Below are positions 12,490 through 22,477 of a stretch of DNA of 64,000 nucleotides, piece by piece; position 1 is the stretch's first letter; every line of letters begins with the position of its first letter. The notes beneath the pieces are model-generated. The model worked only from the letters and a program-made list of their open reading frames with translations, was not told the origin of the DNA and did no database searches. The stretch spans positions 1,081,924-1,145,923 of the forward strand of contig QANY01003944.1 of the NCBI GenBank assembly GCA_003255025.1, written 5' to 3'. The position numbers and the translations under genes are program-made. This DNA is from Datisca glomerata. Lineage: Eukaryota > Streptophyta > Magnoliopsida > Cucurbitales > Datiscaceae.

Positions 12490-13160
12490 GAGAAGATGGA
12501 GAAGCTGGTGCTCGCCTTGATGGTTGCCGCAAGAAAGTTCAGACACTATTTTCAAGAGCATACCATAAATGTGGTGATGAAATTTCCAATAAAGAGTTTA
12601 TTACACTCATCTGAGATATCTGGGAGACTGGCGAAATGGGCGATAGATCTTGGGGCATATGACATCCGGTATGCTCCTCGTACCTCCATGAAAGCTCAAG
12701 TTGTGGTAGTCTTCGTTGCAAAATTTACTTATGATTTAAAAAACATGATTTAAAGATGGAGGAAAAAGAAGAAGACGGTTGGACTCTATTCTTCGACGAG
12801 GCATCCAATTATCTTGGAGTCGGAGCGGGAATGGTAATCCAGACTCTGTATAGAGAAACTTTTGAACATGCTTTGTCATTTGGTTTTCATGCATCAAACA
12901 ATGAAGCAGAATACGAAGCATTATTAGTTGGGCTGCACCTCATGATTGAGTTCAAGGTAACTAAAGTAAAAATATTTTATGATTCAATGTTAGTTGCTAA
13001 CCAAATCACAGGAAAATACAACTCAAAAGATAGCTGGATGGCAAAATACTTATAAAGTGCCAAGGAAATGCTCCAGCCATTCAAAGACAATGAGATTACG
13101 CAAGTACCTAGAGCAAAAAATTTGAGGGCAGATGCATTAGCCAACTTGGGGTCATCAGCC
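12490..13160 (+). pseudogene. gypsy RNase H region
   Basis: The ORF at 12496-12753 matches the connection/RNase H region (KLVLALMVAARKFRHYFQ, ISGRLAKWAIDLGAYDI). The ORF at 12756-13055 matches the plant archaeal-type RNase H extension: WTLFFDEASNYLGVGAGMVI, NNEAEYEALLVGL (catalytic Glu block) and VKIFYDSMLVANQI (Asp block). The tail VPRAKNLRADALANLGS at 13068-13283 carries the last Asp region. The first Asp of the usual DG dipeptide reads DE here. Stops separate the pieces. Confidence 0.82.
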
Positions 13161-14330
13161 GAAATTCATTTTAGAAGAACAGTAACTGTAGAGTATTTGA
13201 GTAAACCAAGCGCAAAGACGTATATACAAGCGGAAGTCACAACAGAAAACAATGTGGATCATTGGAGGAAGAATATAGTGTAGTACCAACTCAATCAGAA
13301 GCTCCCGACTAACAGAATAGAAGCTAGGAAGCTCCACCAGTAAAGCGATAGGTACACCATGATCGATGGGGAGCTGTATAGAAGATCATTCTCGGGTCCA
13401 TACCTCAAATTCCTTTCCCCAACAGAAGCCCAATATGTAATGACTAAAGTACATGAAGGAATCTATGGAAATCATTCTAGTGGAAGATCTCTAGCCAACA
13501 AGTTATTGAATGAAAGGTAATACTGGCAAAAAATGTAAGAAGAAGCAAAGTCCTTTGTGAAGAAGTGCGACAAATGCCAACGATACTCTCCCATACCATA
13601 AATGGCTCCCAAAGATTTATAGACACTATTGAGCCCATGGTCATTTATGCAATGGGGAATTTATGTGGTTGGCCCACTGCCAGTGGCTGCTGTTAAAAAA
13701 TGATTCTTACTAGTGGCGACTGAATACTTTACAAAGTATATAGAAGCGGAAGCATTAGTAAGAGTGCATGAAGAAGAGGTAAGACAATTCTTATGGAAAA
13801 ACATTGTTTACATGTATGGGATCCCTAAAGTATTTGTTTCGAATAACGGGCTTCAGTTCACTAGAATCCAAGTGAAAAGTTTTTGTGATGATCTCCGGAT
13901 AAAGAATAGTCTGTCAACTCTGTACTACCCACGGGGTAACGGGCAGGCATAATGACCAAATAGAACGATATTCAAAAATCTAAAAAAATGACTAGAAGCT
14001 ACCAAAGGGAAGTGCATTGAGAAGTTACTATCAGTTCTTTAGGCATATCGCACAACACTGCGAGAGTCAACCGGAGAAACGCCGTTCGCTTTAACATTTG
14101 GTGCAGAAGTTATCATACCAGTGGAAATTGGATGTCCCACTATAAGATCAGAAATGAATGAAGTTACCAACGCTGAAAGGATGATCGAAGGTCTAGACTT
14201 TTTAGAGGAAAAAAGAGAAACACCTTTGATAAGGATGGCCAATTACAATAAAAAATGAGGAGGTATTTCCAGAAAGAGTCAGTGGACGACAGTTCCAAGT
14301 AGGATATCTTGTGCTAAAAATGATCTTTTA
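13160..14330 (+). pseudogene. gypsy integrase
   Basis: The zinc-binding HHCC region is at 13430-13580 (VHEGIYGNHSSGRSLANK, then KKCDKCQRYSP). The core follows at 13640-13950: WGIYVVGPLP, ATEYFTKYIEAEAL, and a block reading VSNNGLQF where the family has SDNGxQF, so the second catalytic Asp is lost. Further on, AYRTTLRESTGETPFALTFG and MANYNKK are typical of the Tat/Athila integrase end. Several stops. The same region is present, inverted, at 37333-38276. Confidence 0.85.
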
Positions 14331-14569
14331 GTCAAATAAAGGAAAATTAGGACCGAATTGGAAATGACCCTTCATAGTCAAAGCGGTTGTAGGAAATGGA
14401 TCTTATTATCTAATGATGAATGAGGGAAGTGACTTGCCCAAACCTTGGAATGCTTTACTTTTACGCGAATATTATGTGTAATTATCTTTAAATAGTGAAA
14501 ACATTTATATCCATAGTTTTTTCTTGTTAAGGGTTTTCCACAGAAAAATTTGGTGTTCCTTATCTCTTT

Positions 14570-14885
14570 TAAAAATGAAAACGGGCCTCTGAGCTCACCG
14601 AGAGCTTAAGTTCATGAAATATTTTACTTTCTAAAAGAAATAGAAATTAGCTCCTGAGCTCACCGAGCTTAAGTCCATGAAAGCTATTACTTTTTAAAGG
14701 AAATTGAAATGGGCCTCTGAGCTCACTAAAAGCTTAAGTCCATGAAAGCTTTTGCTTTCTAAATGAAATGAAAATAGGCCCCTAAGCTTACTAAGAGCTT
14801 AGCGCCATGACAGATTTTATATTTTAAAGGAAATATAAACGGGTCCCTGAGCTTACTGTGAGGTTAAGTCCATGAGGTATGGTGT
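14570..14885 (+). repeat. about 63-bp tandem repeat in the gypsy 3' region
   Basis: About five degenerate copies of a unit containing GGGCCTCTGAGCTCAC, GAGCTTAAGTCCATGAAAG and a TTTCTAAA stretch follow one another. The same array, inverted, is at 36820-37135. No coding sense is evident. Confidence 0.8.
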
Positions 14886-15098
14886 CTGCAGCTCTATCTT
14901 CTAAAGAAAACCAAAAAGGAATGAAGTTTTGAAAGAAAAAGAAGAGAGTCTAAAAAGGAAGAGATTCAAAAATGCAGAGGAGAAAAATCTACTAAGATTG
15001 CTTAGCGAAACACATTTTTCATTGATTATAAGGTAAAATTACAATGAAAAAGAAAAGGAGACAAGGAAAGCAAAAAGAAAGAAGCTTAGACTATAATA

Positions 15099-17035
15099 AC
15101 TTTGGGATCCCCTTTAGGGGCACCCTCTGCAGAAGTGGGAATAGGAATAGCAGCAGACGGTGAGACTTGAGCGAGAGCATCTTATGTTGAAGCACCCACA
15201 GAGTCTTCAACTTCTGGAACAATGGGCTGTTTGGGATGACGGTTTGCAAGCGCATCCCTATAGCCCGCACTATAGACCATGAGCTCCTTTTGCTCAAACA
15301 GAGCCAGATACTCTGCATCGGAAGCAACCTCCCTCTCAATCATGACATATCTTGCCATTTCAGCTTCAGCCCTAGCCAGCTCAGATTCACTCAAGGCTTT
15401 CTTTGTGGTTTCAAGGGCTTCCATCAATCTCCACTCCTCAGCAGCAGCGATCTTGGTATCATGTGCCATCTTCTCGAAGCTTTTTGAAGCTCAATCTCGC
15501 TTGCCACATACTGCTTTTTCTCAGCTTGAAGACGGACATTTGTCGAGTTAACCAACAAAAGCACTATCCAGAGTTGGGACAAGGCTTGATCACGCTGAGT
15601 GTGAGGAATGGAAGCCTGGAAAAGAACATAAATATAAACAAAGAAAGAAAATTATACAACTTTTGGGAAAAAAGGAGAAAAATAAAAACTTACTTGTATC
15701 AAGTCATGGCTCAGTCTACTCCTGAGATGCCATTATAAGAACGGGACTGAATGTCACAGAGGATGATGTGAGAAGCTGCCGGATAATTTAAGAAGCAATC
15801 TGTCTCCAGGATAGGAATGCTAGAAACGCGTCTCAGCTTTCACAGAGCTGGTGGAGGAACTGCAGCATCTTTAGATCCCAAAGCAGGAGTGTCTGTAACG
15901 ATAGCGAGCTTAATAGAGGTTGAAATATGAGCCAAAGGAGGAGTAAGCTCAGAGTTTGAGTGAGCCTCGATCCTCACATCGGGAGCGGTAGGAGCAGGAT
16001 TAGTAGTGATGGGAGCAGCAGCGTCAAGCTCTGAACGGGAAGAGCTAAAGGTATCAGTACAGGTCATTTTCTCGACGGGACCCATGAATTTGCTTCGCAA
16101 TCTTTTACCCATTCTTATACCAGTTGTAGCTCGATCGAAAAACTATTGATGATCCAAAGAGCTAGAATTGAAGTGGTCAAAAATTGAACTAAAAGAAGGA
16201 GTGGGAATTGATGAAGAGCGTGCTAGAACCGGAATGACAATTGGGGTTGAAGATGATGACGGACCCGAGGTAGAAGTGGGAGCTGAAGTGGCAGAATGGT
16301 TGAGGTCAAGAAGTACTTTCCAATCCCTCTCTTGCGCTCAGAGGTGAAAGGCAGCAACAAGTTTTGTCTTAGATTTTTTGGACAGATAGGGCTTCGGATT
16401 TTTCCTTGCTGCAGAAGAAGAAAAAAATACGTATCAGTTAAAAATAGAGGGAATGAATAGTGGAGTAAACAAAAATAAAGGCAAGATTCGTAGCTCCGGT
16501 GACTTACCGAATGTTTCTCATTTCTTGGGAATTGTCCAGCGGCCATCACCGTCCCAGTTCGCACCAATTAAGAGTGTATCCCTCTCTCAACCCTTATCTC
16601 CTCTCGGGATCCCAGTTATTATGCTCCCTCTCTTTTTAGATGGACGAGGGGCAAGGTAATAAATGTCGTTTCAAAATTTAACTATGGAGCATTGAAGGAG
16701 TTTGTCTAGCTCTAAACCAAAATGGTACTTCCTATTCAAAGCATCTACACCTAGGAGGATCCTATAAGAGCTAAGGGTAAATTGAGAAGGAGCTAAACCT
16801 ACTATGTGAAAGAATTGGATAAACAAAGGAGAAAATGGAAGCTTAAGGCCTAGGACTATGACAATAGGGATCATAGTGATTTGGTAAGGGAGAATACATG
16901 GAATACCTATGGATTCACTCACTCCTAACATGCATAAAATGTTTGAAGAAAAATATTCTCGGTAATAGGCCATAAACAGGTTAAACTCCTTTGAGTTTCT
17001 TACTAAGGGTACGAGAATATTCCATTTCTACCTAA
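15099..17035 (-). pseudogene. Antisense additional ORF of the gypsy element (Transposase_28-like)
   Basis: On the strand opposite to pol, between pol and the 3' LTR, lie pieces of one protein. The N-terminal piece (16671-17030) has YREYFSSNILC and LKLPFSPLFIQFFHIVGLAP followed by QFTLSSYRILLGVDAL, which resembles the 'putative gypsy type transposon' domain PF04195. A middle region (15840-16560) is low-complexity and Ser/Pro/Ala-rich. An Ala/Glu-rich coiled-coil-like piece (15182-15469) leads to a C-terminus ending KVIIV-stop near 15099. Compared with the inverted copy, the start ATG at about 17033 has become AGG followed by a stop, and TAA replaces GAA after VGAST, so this copy is dead. Extra ORFs, some antisense, are known in Tat-lineage elements; the role is unknown. 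Confidence 0.6.
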
Positions 17036-17260
17036 TCAAAGAAAAGAAGAAGAAAGAAGGAGGACAATAACGAGAACTTACAAGATAGAAAACTGAAAGG
17101 TGAAGGAAGAAAAGGGGGAAGGAAACCTTATGTAAGCAATAGATTTCAAATGAAATTGTAGAACAATTTGTTGGAACGGGGCAATCAAGGATTGAAGATA
17201 ACGAAAATGTGACCGTTCAAGCTAACGACTTGGGAGATGTGAATGATGAGACAAGAAATG

Positions 17261-17272
17261 AAAAGAGGTGAC
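17261..17272 (+). promoter_or_regulatory. gypsy polypurine tract
   Basis: AAAAGAGGTGAC lies immediately before the TG start of the 3' LTR at 17273, in the usual place for plus-strand priming. Confidence 0.6.
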
Positions 17273-17973
17273 TGTTGACAAGTAAGAAAATGACATGTGT
17301 AAAGCACTCTCTAAGCGGAAAGATGAATGCTTGTCTCAGAATAGCGCATGTAAGGTATCATCTAAGCGGAAGATGAAGATTTTCTCTAAAATAACACGTG
17401 TAAAGCACTCTCTGAGAGGGAAGATGAAAAGTTGACCCGGAATAGCGCATGTAAGGTATCCTCTGAGCGGGAAGATGGAGAGTTGCTCTAAAATGACACG
17501 TATAAAGCATTCTTTTAAGCAGGAAGATAAAACGACAAAAGAATACAGAAGAGACAACCATAAATGCTGCACAAAAGAAGAGGCGTAGAATATTCAAAGT
17601 TAATTTCACTGTGTGATATTAAATGCAATATGGAAAAATGTACAGGTAAAAAATCATCTGAGAATCCACATAAGCAAGCATGACCAATCAAAGTAAGGAA
17701 GAGTGAATGGCCTATTTGGCCGAGTGGAAAAATTCATCTGAACCATTGATCCCATCATGCTCCACCTAACGGTTCAGATTTGTGCAGTTGTTAGATTAAA
17801 TAAACTTAATCTCATGTGATGAGCTTAATCTATGAGGAATATTCTGTTGATTCCCCGGGTTTAGAACGATTTAACTAAATCTTGTAAATAATCTAGAACC
17901 TATAAATAGAGACCAATTGTACGTCGATTGATTGATAAAATACAAACTCAAGCAATTATACACATGTTCTTGA

Positions 17974-18026
<53 letters not shown>

Positions 18027-18062
18027 ATTCTTATTTTTTTAGTGTAAGGAATTTTTTTTACA
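17273..18062 (+). repeat. gypsy 3' LTR (790 bp) with U3 tandem repeats
   Basis: It starts TGTTGACA after the polypurine tract and ends TTTTTTTACA. The U3 part (17290-17530) contains a degenerate tandem repeat of about 60 bp built on GTAAGGTATCCTCTGAGCGG and a GGAAGATGAAAAG-like word, four to five copies in alternating versions. R/U5 is preceded by a CTATAAATAGAG TATA-type box at about 17900 and contains a pure CT run at about 17976-18021. It matches 1-328 and, inverted, 34585-35343. Confidence 0.87.
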
Positions 18063-18424
18063 TTCGTAATTTGTATTTTTCATGCCAAGTTTTTAAAATG
18101 AAAACGTATAATACACATATCCAAATTATAATGTATTGTGTATTATTGACCAAATGTTTGACTGTTTAATATCAATGTCGTACTCGCTGAATAATATTCC
18201 ACATTTTTACCGGCTCAGAATTAACTTACTATGCACTCCACCTTGAGTTCGAATTATCTTGTGCAAAGTTTATGTTTTCATTATTTTTTTATTAAATCTT
18301 TTTATTTATAGATATTTTGCTGTGTATTATATTTAATATCTTAATTTAACGTAACAAAACAAATTTGTGCACGTTTTATTTTTAAGTGTAAGATTTAATG
18401 AGACATAGTAATCTTATCCTTTTT

Positions 18425-18790
18425 TGTTGGTGAACCCCTCTAATAATTATTTTTTGTACGTATTTGGTGAACCTCACTACGTAGTTGGTGAACCCTTCAA
18501 AATATTATTCTTTTATACGTATTTGGTGAACTTCATTACGTAATTGGTTAACCCCACTACATAATTGGTGAACCCTCCAAAAATTATTCTTTTATACGTA
18601 ATTTGCGAACCCGACTACGCAATTGATGAACCCCACTACGTAATTGACGAACCTCTCCAAGAAATATTCTTATGTACGTGATGAACCTCACTACGTAATT
18701 AGTGAACCCTATTACGTAATTGGTGAAACATATTACGTAATTGGTGAACTTTACTACGTATTTGGTGAACCCTACAAAAATAAAAAAAAT
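18425..18790 (+). repeat. about 21-bp tandem repeat, TTGGTGAACCCCACTACGTAA
   Basis: A dozen or more degenerate copies of a unit like TTGGTGAACCCCACTACGTAA, several with the palindrome TACGTA, are interspersed with AAAAATTATTCTTTTATACG. The same array occurs inverted at 33525-33850. An 89-codon ORF across it is only the translation of the repeat. Confidence 0.85.
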
Positions 18791-19041
18791 GCTACATGTT
18801 GGGTTTTGTGTGACCCAGATTGCTCCAAATACAATCTAATGACCACAATAGCCCAACATCCATGCCGTGAAAAAATTCACGTCATGATAAAGTTTTCCCA
18901 TCGAGAGTATTAAATTTATGATGTAGTCATCTAAGAAAATAGTAGGTGTCTTTTCATAAACAAATATGATTTAGTTTGGTGACTGTAATTTAACATGAAA
19001 AATTATACAGGACTCGCTCAATTCTGTTATATATATAATAA

Positions 19042-20223
19042 GGGTCTGTTTGGCTTAGTTTATAAGTTGTAACTCATGATTTATAACTTAAATAAGTAAA
19101 TAATTTATTTTTTAGAGGGCGTTTGACATAACTTATTAAAGTAAGCTACTGGTTTATTTAAGCTAATAAGCTTTAAGCTTAATTAATCTAACTTTTAGAC
19201 TGAAAATTATTTTAATATTTTCACATCTTCAAACTTACCTCATCTTTTTTAAAAACTACACAACTATATATCTCTTCTTCAAGATAAATCTATGAAATGA
19301 GAAGGAAATCGTGCTGCTTTAAACTGGAGCAGTGGCGCCGATGCAATCATCGATTCTTTCTGTGGTGCTTTTCACGAGATCATGTGTTCAGGTCAGAGTC
19401 ACGGGTCGGGTCGGGATAGGCCGGGGAGTTTGGTCACAGACTCGTGAAGGACATGGGTCAGAGACTCGTGAAGGACCTGGGTCAGGGAGCCAGGGAAGCC
19501 GAGGGTCGGGGGGATAGGGATCAGGTAGGAAATGAGGTCAACGGAACAGATTAAGGGCACAAGTCGAGTCAGGTTGGGGAACGGGCTCAGGTGGGACACG
19601 AGTCAGGAACACATGCAGGATCGGGGACACGAGGTCATGAGTTTGGGTCGGGGACAAAGGTCTGAAAGGTGGGGCGTGGCGGGTCACAGACCGGGATGGG
19701 TCATGGAGTCGGGTCAGGAACAAGTCGGGGACATGAGGTCAGGAGTTCGGGTCGAGTCGGGGTTGGCATTGGGGTTGGCGAACTGGGATTGGGTGGGACT
19801 CGTGTCGGGATGGGTCAAGGGTCGGGGAGTCAGGATGAGTCGGTGACATAGGTCGAGGAGTTGAGCCAGGTCAGGTTGAGGAATCGGGGTCGAGTGGGAC
19901 ACGGGTGAGGACGCATCATGTGTCGGGTCGGCTTGAGGTAACTGACGAATTAGAATTATCTTGTTTAGATTGGCGATTTCAAAAAAGATTGATACTAAAG
20001 AAATAAGCTAAATACAAGATATATCATTAAGAGCGATATTAAAGTACTTTCAGTTAAAATAATTTAATTATTCATTTACTTGTTAAATATAAATTTAAAA
20101 TTAGTTATAGCTTAAAGTTAAATATAATAAGCTAAGTCAAATATATTTAGATTAGAGTTAAACTTAAATAAGTTACAACTTAAAAGTTTTAAGTTATAAG
20201 TTTAAATGGAGTTAAACGAACAC
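19042..20223. mobile_element. Tourist-like MITE carrying a G-rich minisatellite
   Basis: The left end reads GGGTCTGTTTGGCTTAG. The right end, reverse-complemented, reads GTGTTCGTTTAACTCC. Both sides are followed by TTATAAGTT/TATAACTTA-type subterminal sequence and flanked by TAA (19039-19041 and 20224-20226), the 3-bp duplication typical of PIF/Harbinger-Tourist elements. A second nested pair of similar inverted ends lies inside (about 19115 and 20150). The element is absent from the equivalent place in the inverted arm (about 33320), so it inserted after the duplication or was lost there. It has no coding capacity. Confidence 0.65.
19385..19935 (+). repeat. G-rich GGGTCGGG-type minisatellite
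   Basis: About 550 bp of G-rich, pyrimidine-poor sequence is built from degenerate words such as GGGTCGGG, GGGTCAGG and GGACACGAGTC, with many GGG runs on +. It lies inside the MITE. Overlapping ORFs on both strands (60-104 codons) are artefacts of composition. Confidence 0.8.
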
Positions 20224-20837
20224 TAATTGTCCTTAAAGTTCATCTACACATATAATTCTTCTGATCCAAATTGTAATAAATATTTTAACTGGATACAATA
20301 TCGTTCTTATGAAAAATCGCATTAACTAATGACATTGTAAAAAGGGTTTTTTATAATAGTAGACCCCTACACTAACCATTTTATAAAATTTAACCCTTAC
20401 AATAATTGTTACTTACCTTGACCCATGGCCCACTTTTTCTTCACTTTTTCACTTTTCCCTTCTTGCCATTCTTATAAGGTATCCAATCAAATGTCATGAT
20501 TTACTCACTTAACACTCAAAACCTCCCTACTTACCACATTTCTCCTTCTTCATTTTTCATTTTTCTACTTCTTCTTTGTTTTCCTCTTCTTCTTCTTCGT
20601 CTTCTTCATTCTTCCTGCAACAATAAAAGATTGTTAGTCTTTATCTCTAGAACATGTATAAGTTTTATTTTCTTCTTTCTGAAAATATTTACTTGTCTTC
20701 TTCTTTCTTTCATGGGTTTTTCATTTTTATGAGTTTTTCGGGAATATTTATTTTCTTTCTTCTTTCCAGAACGTTGTTTGAAGTTCATTTATTGTACATG
20801 ATCACTACAAGATGATAGTGTAATGTTAAAGTACTAC

Positions 20838-21215
20838 ACGAGCCTCGTATAGTTATCGTGTAGACTACACGCACGGTACACGAGCCACGTGTAGACCTCG
20901 TGTACACTACACGATCATTGTGTAGTGCATGAGGAACTTCTTCAGTAGGTCACGAGCGTTGTGTAACATCTATTACACTACACCAGGACTACACGATCAT
21001 TGTGTAGTGTATAGGATGACCACATGATGATCGTGTACTCCTCGTGCACACTACATGATCCTCGTGTACACTACACGATGGAACTACACGATCATCGTGT
21101 AGTACACTCGTGTACACTACACGATTACATTACACGATCATCGTGTCGTCATTTTATATGACTTATTATAGTACACGAGATCTACACGAACATCGTGTAG
21201 TGTACACTACACTTG
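20838..21215. repeat. Palindromic TACACGA/TCGTGTA array, block 1
   Basis: Dense alternation of TACACGA and its complement TCGTGTA, for example CTACACGATCATCGTGTAG, gives many short imperfect hairpins. The inverted counterpart is at 32385-32800. It lies between the MULE-1 end and the coding part. Confidence 0.88.
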
Positions 21216-21340
21216 TTTCGACATTCTTTTTTAACTCCATCTAAGAAATATGTTAGTGATGATACTGTTATCTATTAGTAATGATTTTCTATCAATTTTT
21301 ATGGTTTTATGATTGCTCGATCCATTTTTTGATGCCAGAT

Positions 21341-22362
21341 TGTACATGTGAGTTGACGACCTCAACGTTGACTACTTACAAAGCGCAACTCTTACGGCGT
21401 ATCGGGAGTGTCTCCACCAAGTGCGTAACATAGAGTGTCACCGCTGAGGTGCACCCCTTAAGGTGCCGGCACTAAGGTACACGTGGGGGTCGTCCCCATT
21501 GCAGCACCATGGGGTGTCACCCCTACGGTAGCACCATTGATGTCACCCTCATGGTAGCACCATTAATGTCACCCTCATGGGTGTATCGTGGACTGCCTGG
21601 ATCACCGTCCGTAATGCAACTTGGAGACAACGATTACGTGCTTTAGACAAGACACACCGCTACACTATTGAAATGACACAAACCACCAAGTCAAGTGACA
21701 AAGACTTGGGCAGATGTATGATTGCCTAGAAACATTTGGGAGACTGTGGACTAGCAGGATTAGGGGTGAGGCTACGTTGTACTGGACGGGGGACATACCT
21801 TCTCGGTACGACCATTCTAGACATTGAGGGTGTGGTACCCTCCCACCTTGGGGAGGGATTGGTTTGAGAGAGCACTTTAGATGAGGCATTGGGTGAACAC
21901 CGCCATTACGCCCCACCGGCTAGGCATGTTCTCCCTAGATCATGGTCACTATACAAAGACCCATGTGGCACCACCCGATTGGCTCACGCGTAATCCTCCT
22001 TTTACTCAGTCAGCTTAGGTGGCGCGATTCGATTGACGGACTTGCAACTAATTAAGGGATTAGTTGCAATGGTCCCCATCCTTTTGTTCACCTATAAAAG
22101 GGGGACTCCTCCTTCATTTGAAGGGGATTGGAAATTTAGAGAAATAAGCTCCCACTTTAGAGAGAGAAGCTTCAATTTCTAGAGTGAGAAACTCCTACCT
22201 CTAGAGAGAGATAGAGTAAGCATTTGTCACCACCCTTGAGTGTCTAGAGTGCTCCCCCTTCACCTCCCAGCATCCTCCCCGATGTTCTCAGGCGTTGTTC
22301 TGGTCACGAGCTAGGACTAGACCACTCCTATAGCTCACTCATGTGACACTCCTGCATCTACA
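21341..22362 (+). repeat. Solitary LTR inserted in MULE-1 (1022 bp)
   Basis: It begins TGTACATG and ends ATCTACA, giving TGTA/TACA ends. It contains a TATA box (CTATAAAAGGGGG, 22091), a GA/CT-rich presumed leader after it, and two bases after its end a primer-binding site, TGGCGACTCCACTAGGGA. A GGTAGCACCATTGATGTCACC unit is repeated at about 21522-21575. No internal retroelement domain follows; instead the primer tRNA continues (next entry). Primer sites matching tRNA-Arg are known in some plant gypsy elements such as Ogre; the family here is not determined. Confidence 0.75.
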
Positions 22363-22364
22363 TT

Positions 22365-22440
22365 TGGCGACTCCACTAGGGATCAAACCCAGAATATCTG
22401 GTTCTATAGACCAGCGCCTTATCCATCAGGCCATGGAGTA
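22365..22440 (-). tRNA. Complete reverse-transcribed tRNA-Arg copy incl. CCA, fused to LTR (pseudo-tRNA)
   Basis: On - this 76-base stretch has the whole form of plant tRNA-Arg(ACG). It has an acceptor strand ACTCCA, the A-box TGGCCTGATGG, an anticodon stem CTGGT/ACCAG, the B-box GGTTTGATCC, the acceptor strand TGGAGTC, discriminator G and then CCA. Nuclear tRNA genes of plants do not encode CCA, so this was copied from a mature, processed tRNA. It starts exactly at the LTR primer-binding site, so it is the primer reverse-transcribed to its 5' end. The anticodon reads ATA instead of ACG and the T-loop TTTGATC instead of TTCGATC, both explained by C-to-T decay at CpG. It is not expected to function. 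Confidence 0.8.
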
Positions 22441-22477
22441 CTCTGCGCCACGTGGGTCTTTGTATAGTGACCATGAT
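22441..22477 (-). repeat. Inverted fragment of LTR U3 after the tRNA copy
   Basis: The reverse complement of 22447-22477 reads ATCATGGTCACTATACAAAG followed by ACCCACGTGG. This matches the U3 segment at 21937-21967 of the same LTR, with one mismatch in the aligned part. The last bases (GAT) could also be the first codon of the MULE transposase sequence that follows, i.e. a microhomology junction. Confidence 0.78.

Larger units (their letters stand above)
1..18062 (+). mobile_element. Ty3/gypsy (Tat-like) LTR retrotransposon, nested and decayed
   Basis: LTR sequence occurs at 1-328 and 17273-18062. Between them, on +, are gag (383-1720), aspartic protease (10743-11174), RT (11380-12110), RNase H (12490-13150), integrase (13370-14300) and a long 3' region (14460-17260). 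The order protease-RT-RNase H-integrase is that of Ty3/gypsy. The very long 3' region carrying an extra antisense ORF suggests the Tat lineage, which is inference. The element is interrupted by a copia element at 1721 to about 10625. Every coding domain contains stops or frameshifts, so it cannot be autonomous. Bases 18063 onward (TTCGTAATT) also follow the LTR in the inverted copy at 34585, so the flank was duplicated together with the LTR. Confidence 0.88.

Noticed and set aside
17336..17609. Cys/Phe-rich ORFs on - in the LTR
   Set aside because: They translate the U3 tandem repeats, and their frames differ from those in the inverted copy.
19332..19902. Overlapping ORFs of 60-104 codons on both strands
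   Set aside because: They translate a G-rich minisatellite; no family resemblance and no codon structure.
20496..20788. Hydrophobic or Lys-rich ORFs near the MULE-1 left end
   Set aside because: The sequence is pyrimidine-rich leader shared with 32849-33163; the two arms do not preserve a common frame.
22365..22440. Functional nuclear tRNA gene
   Set aside because: It encodes CCA, abuts a retroelement LTR at its primer site, and has a decayed anticodon and T-loop.
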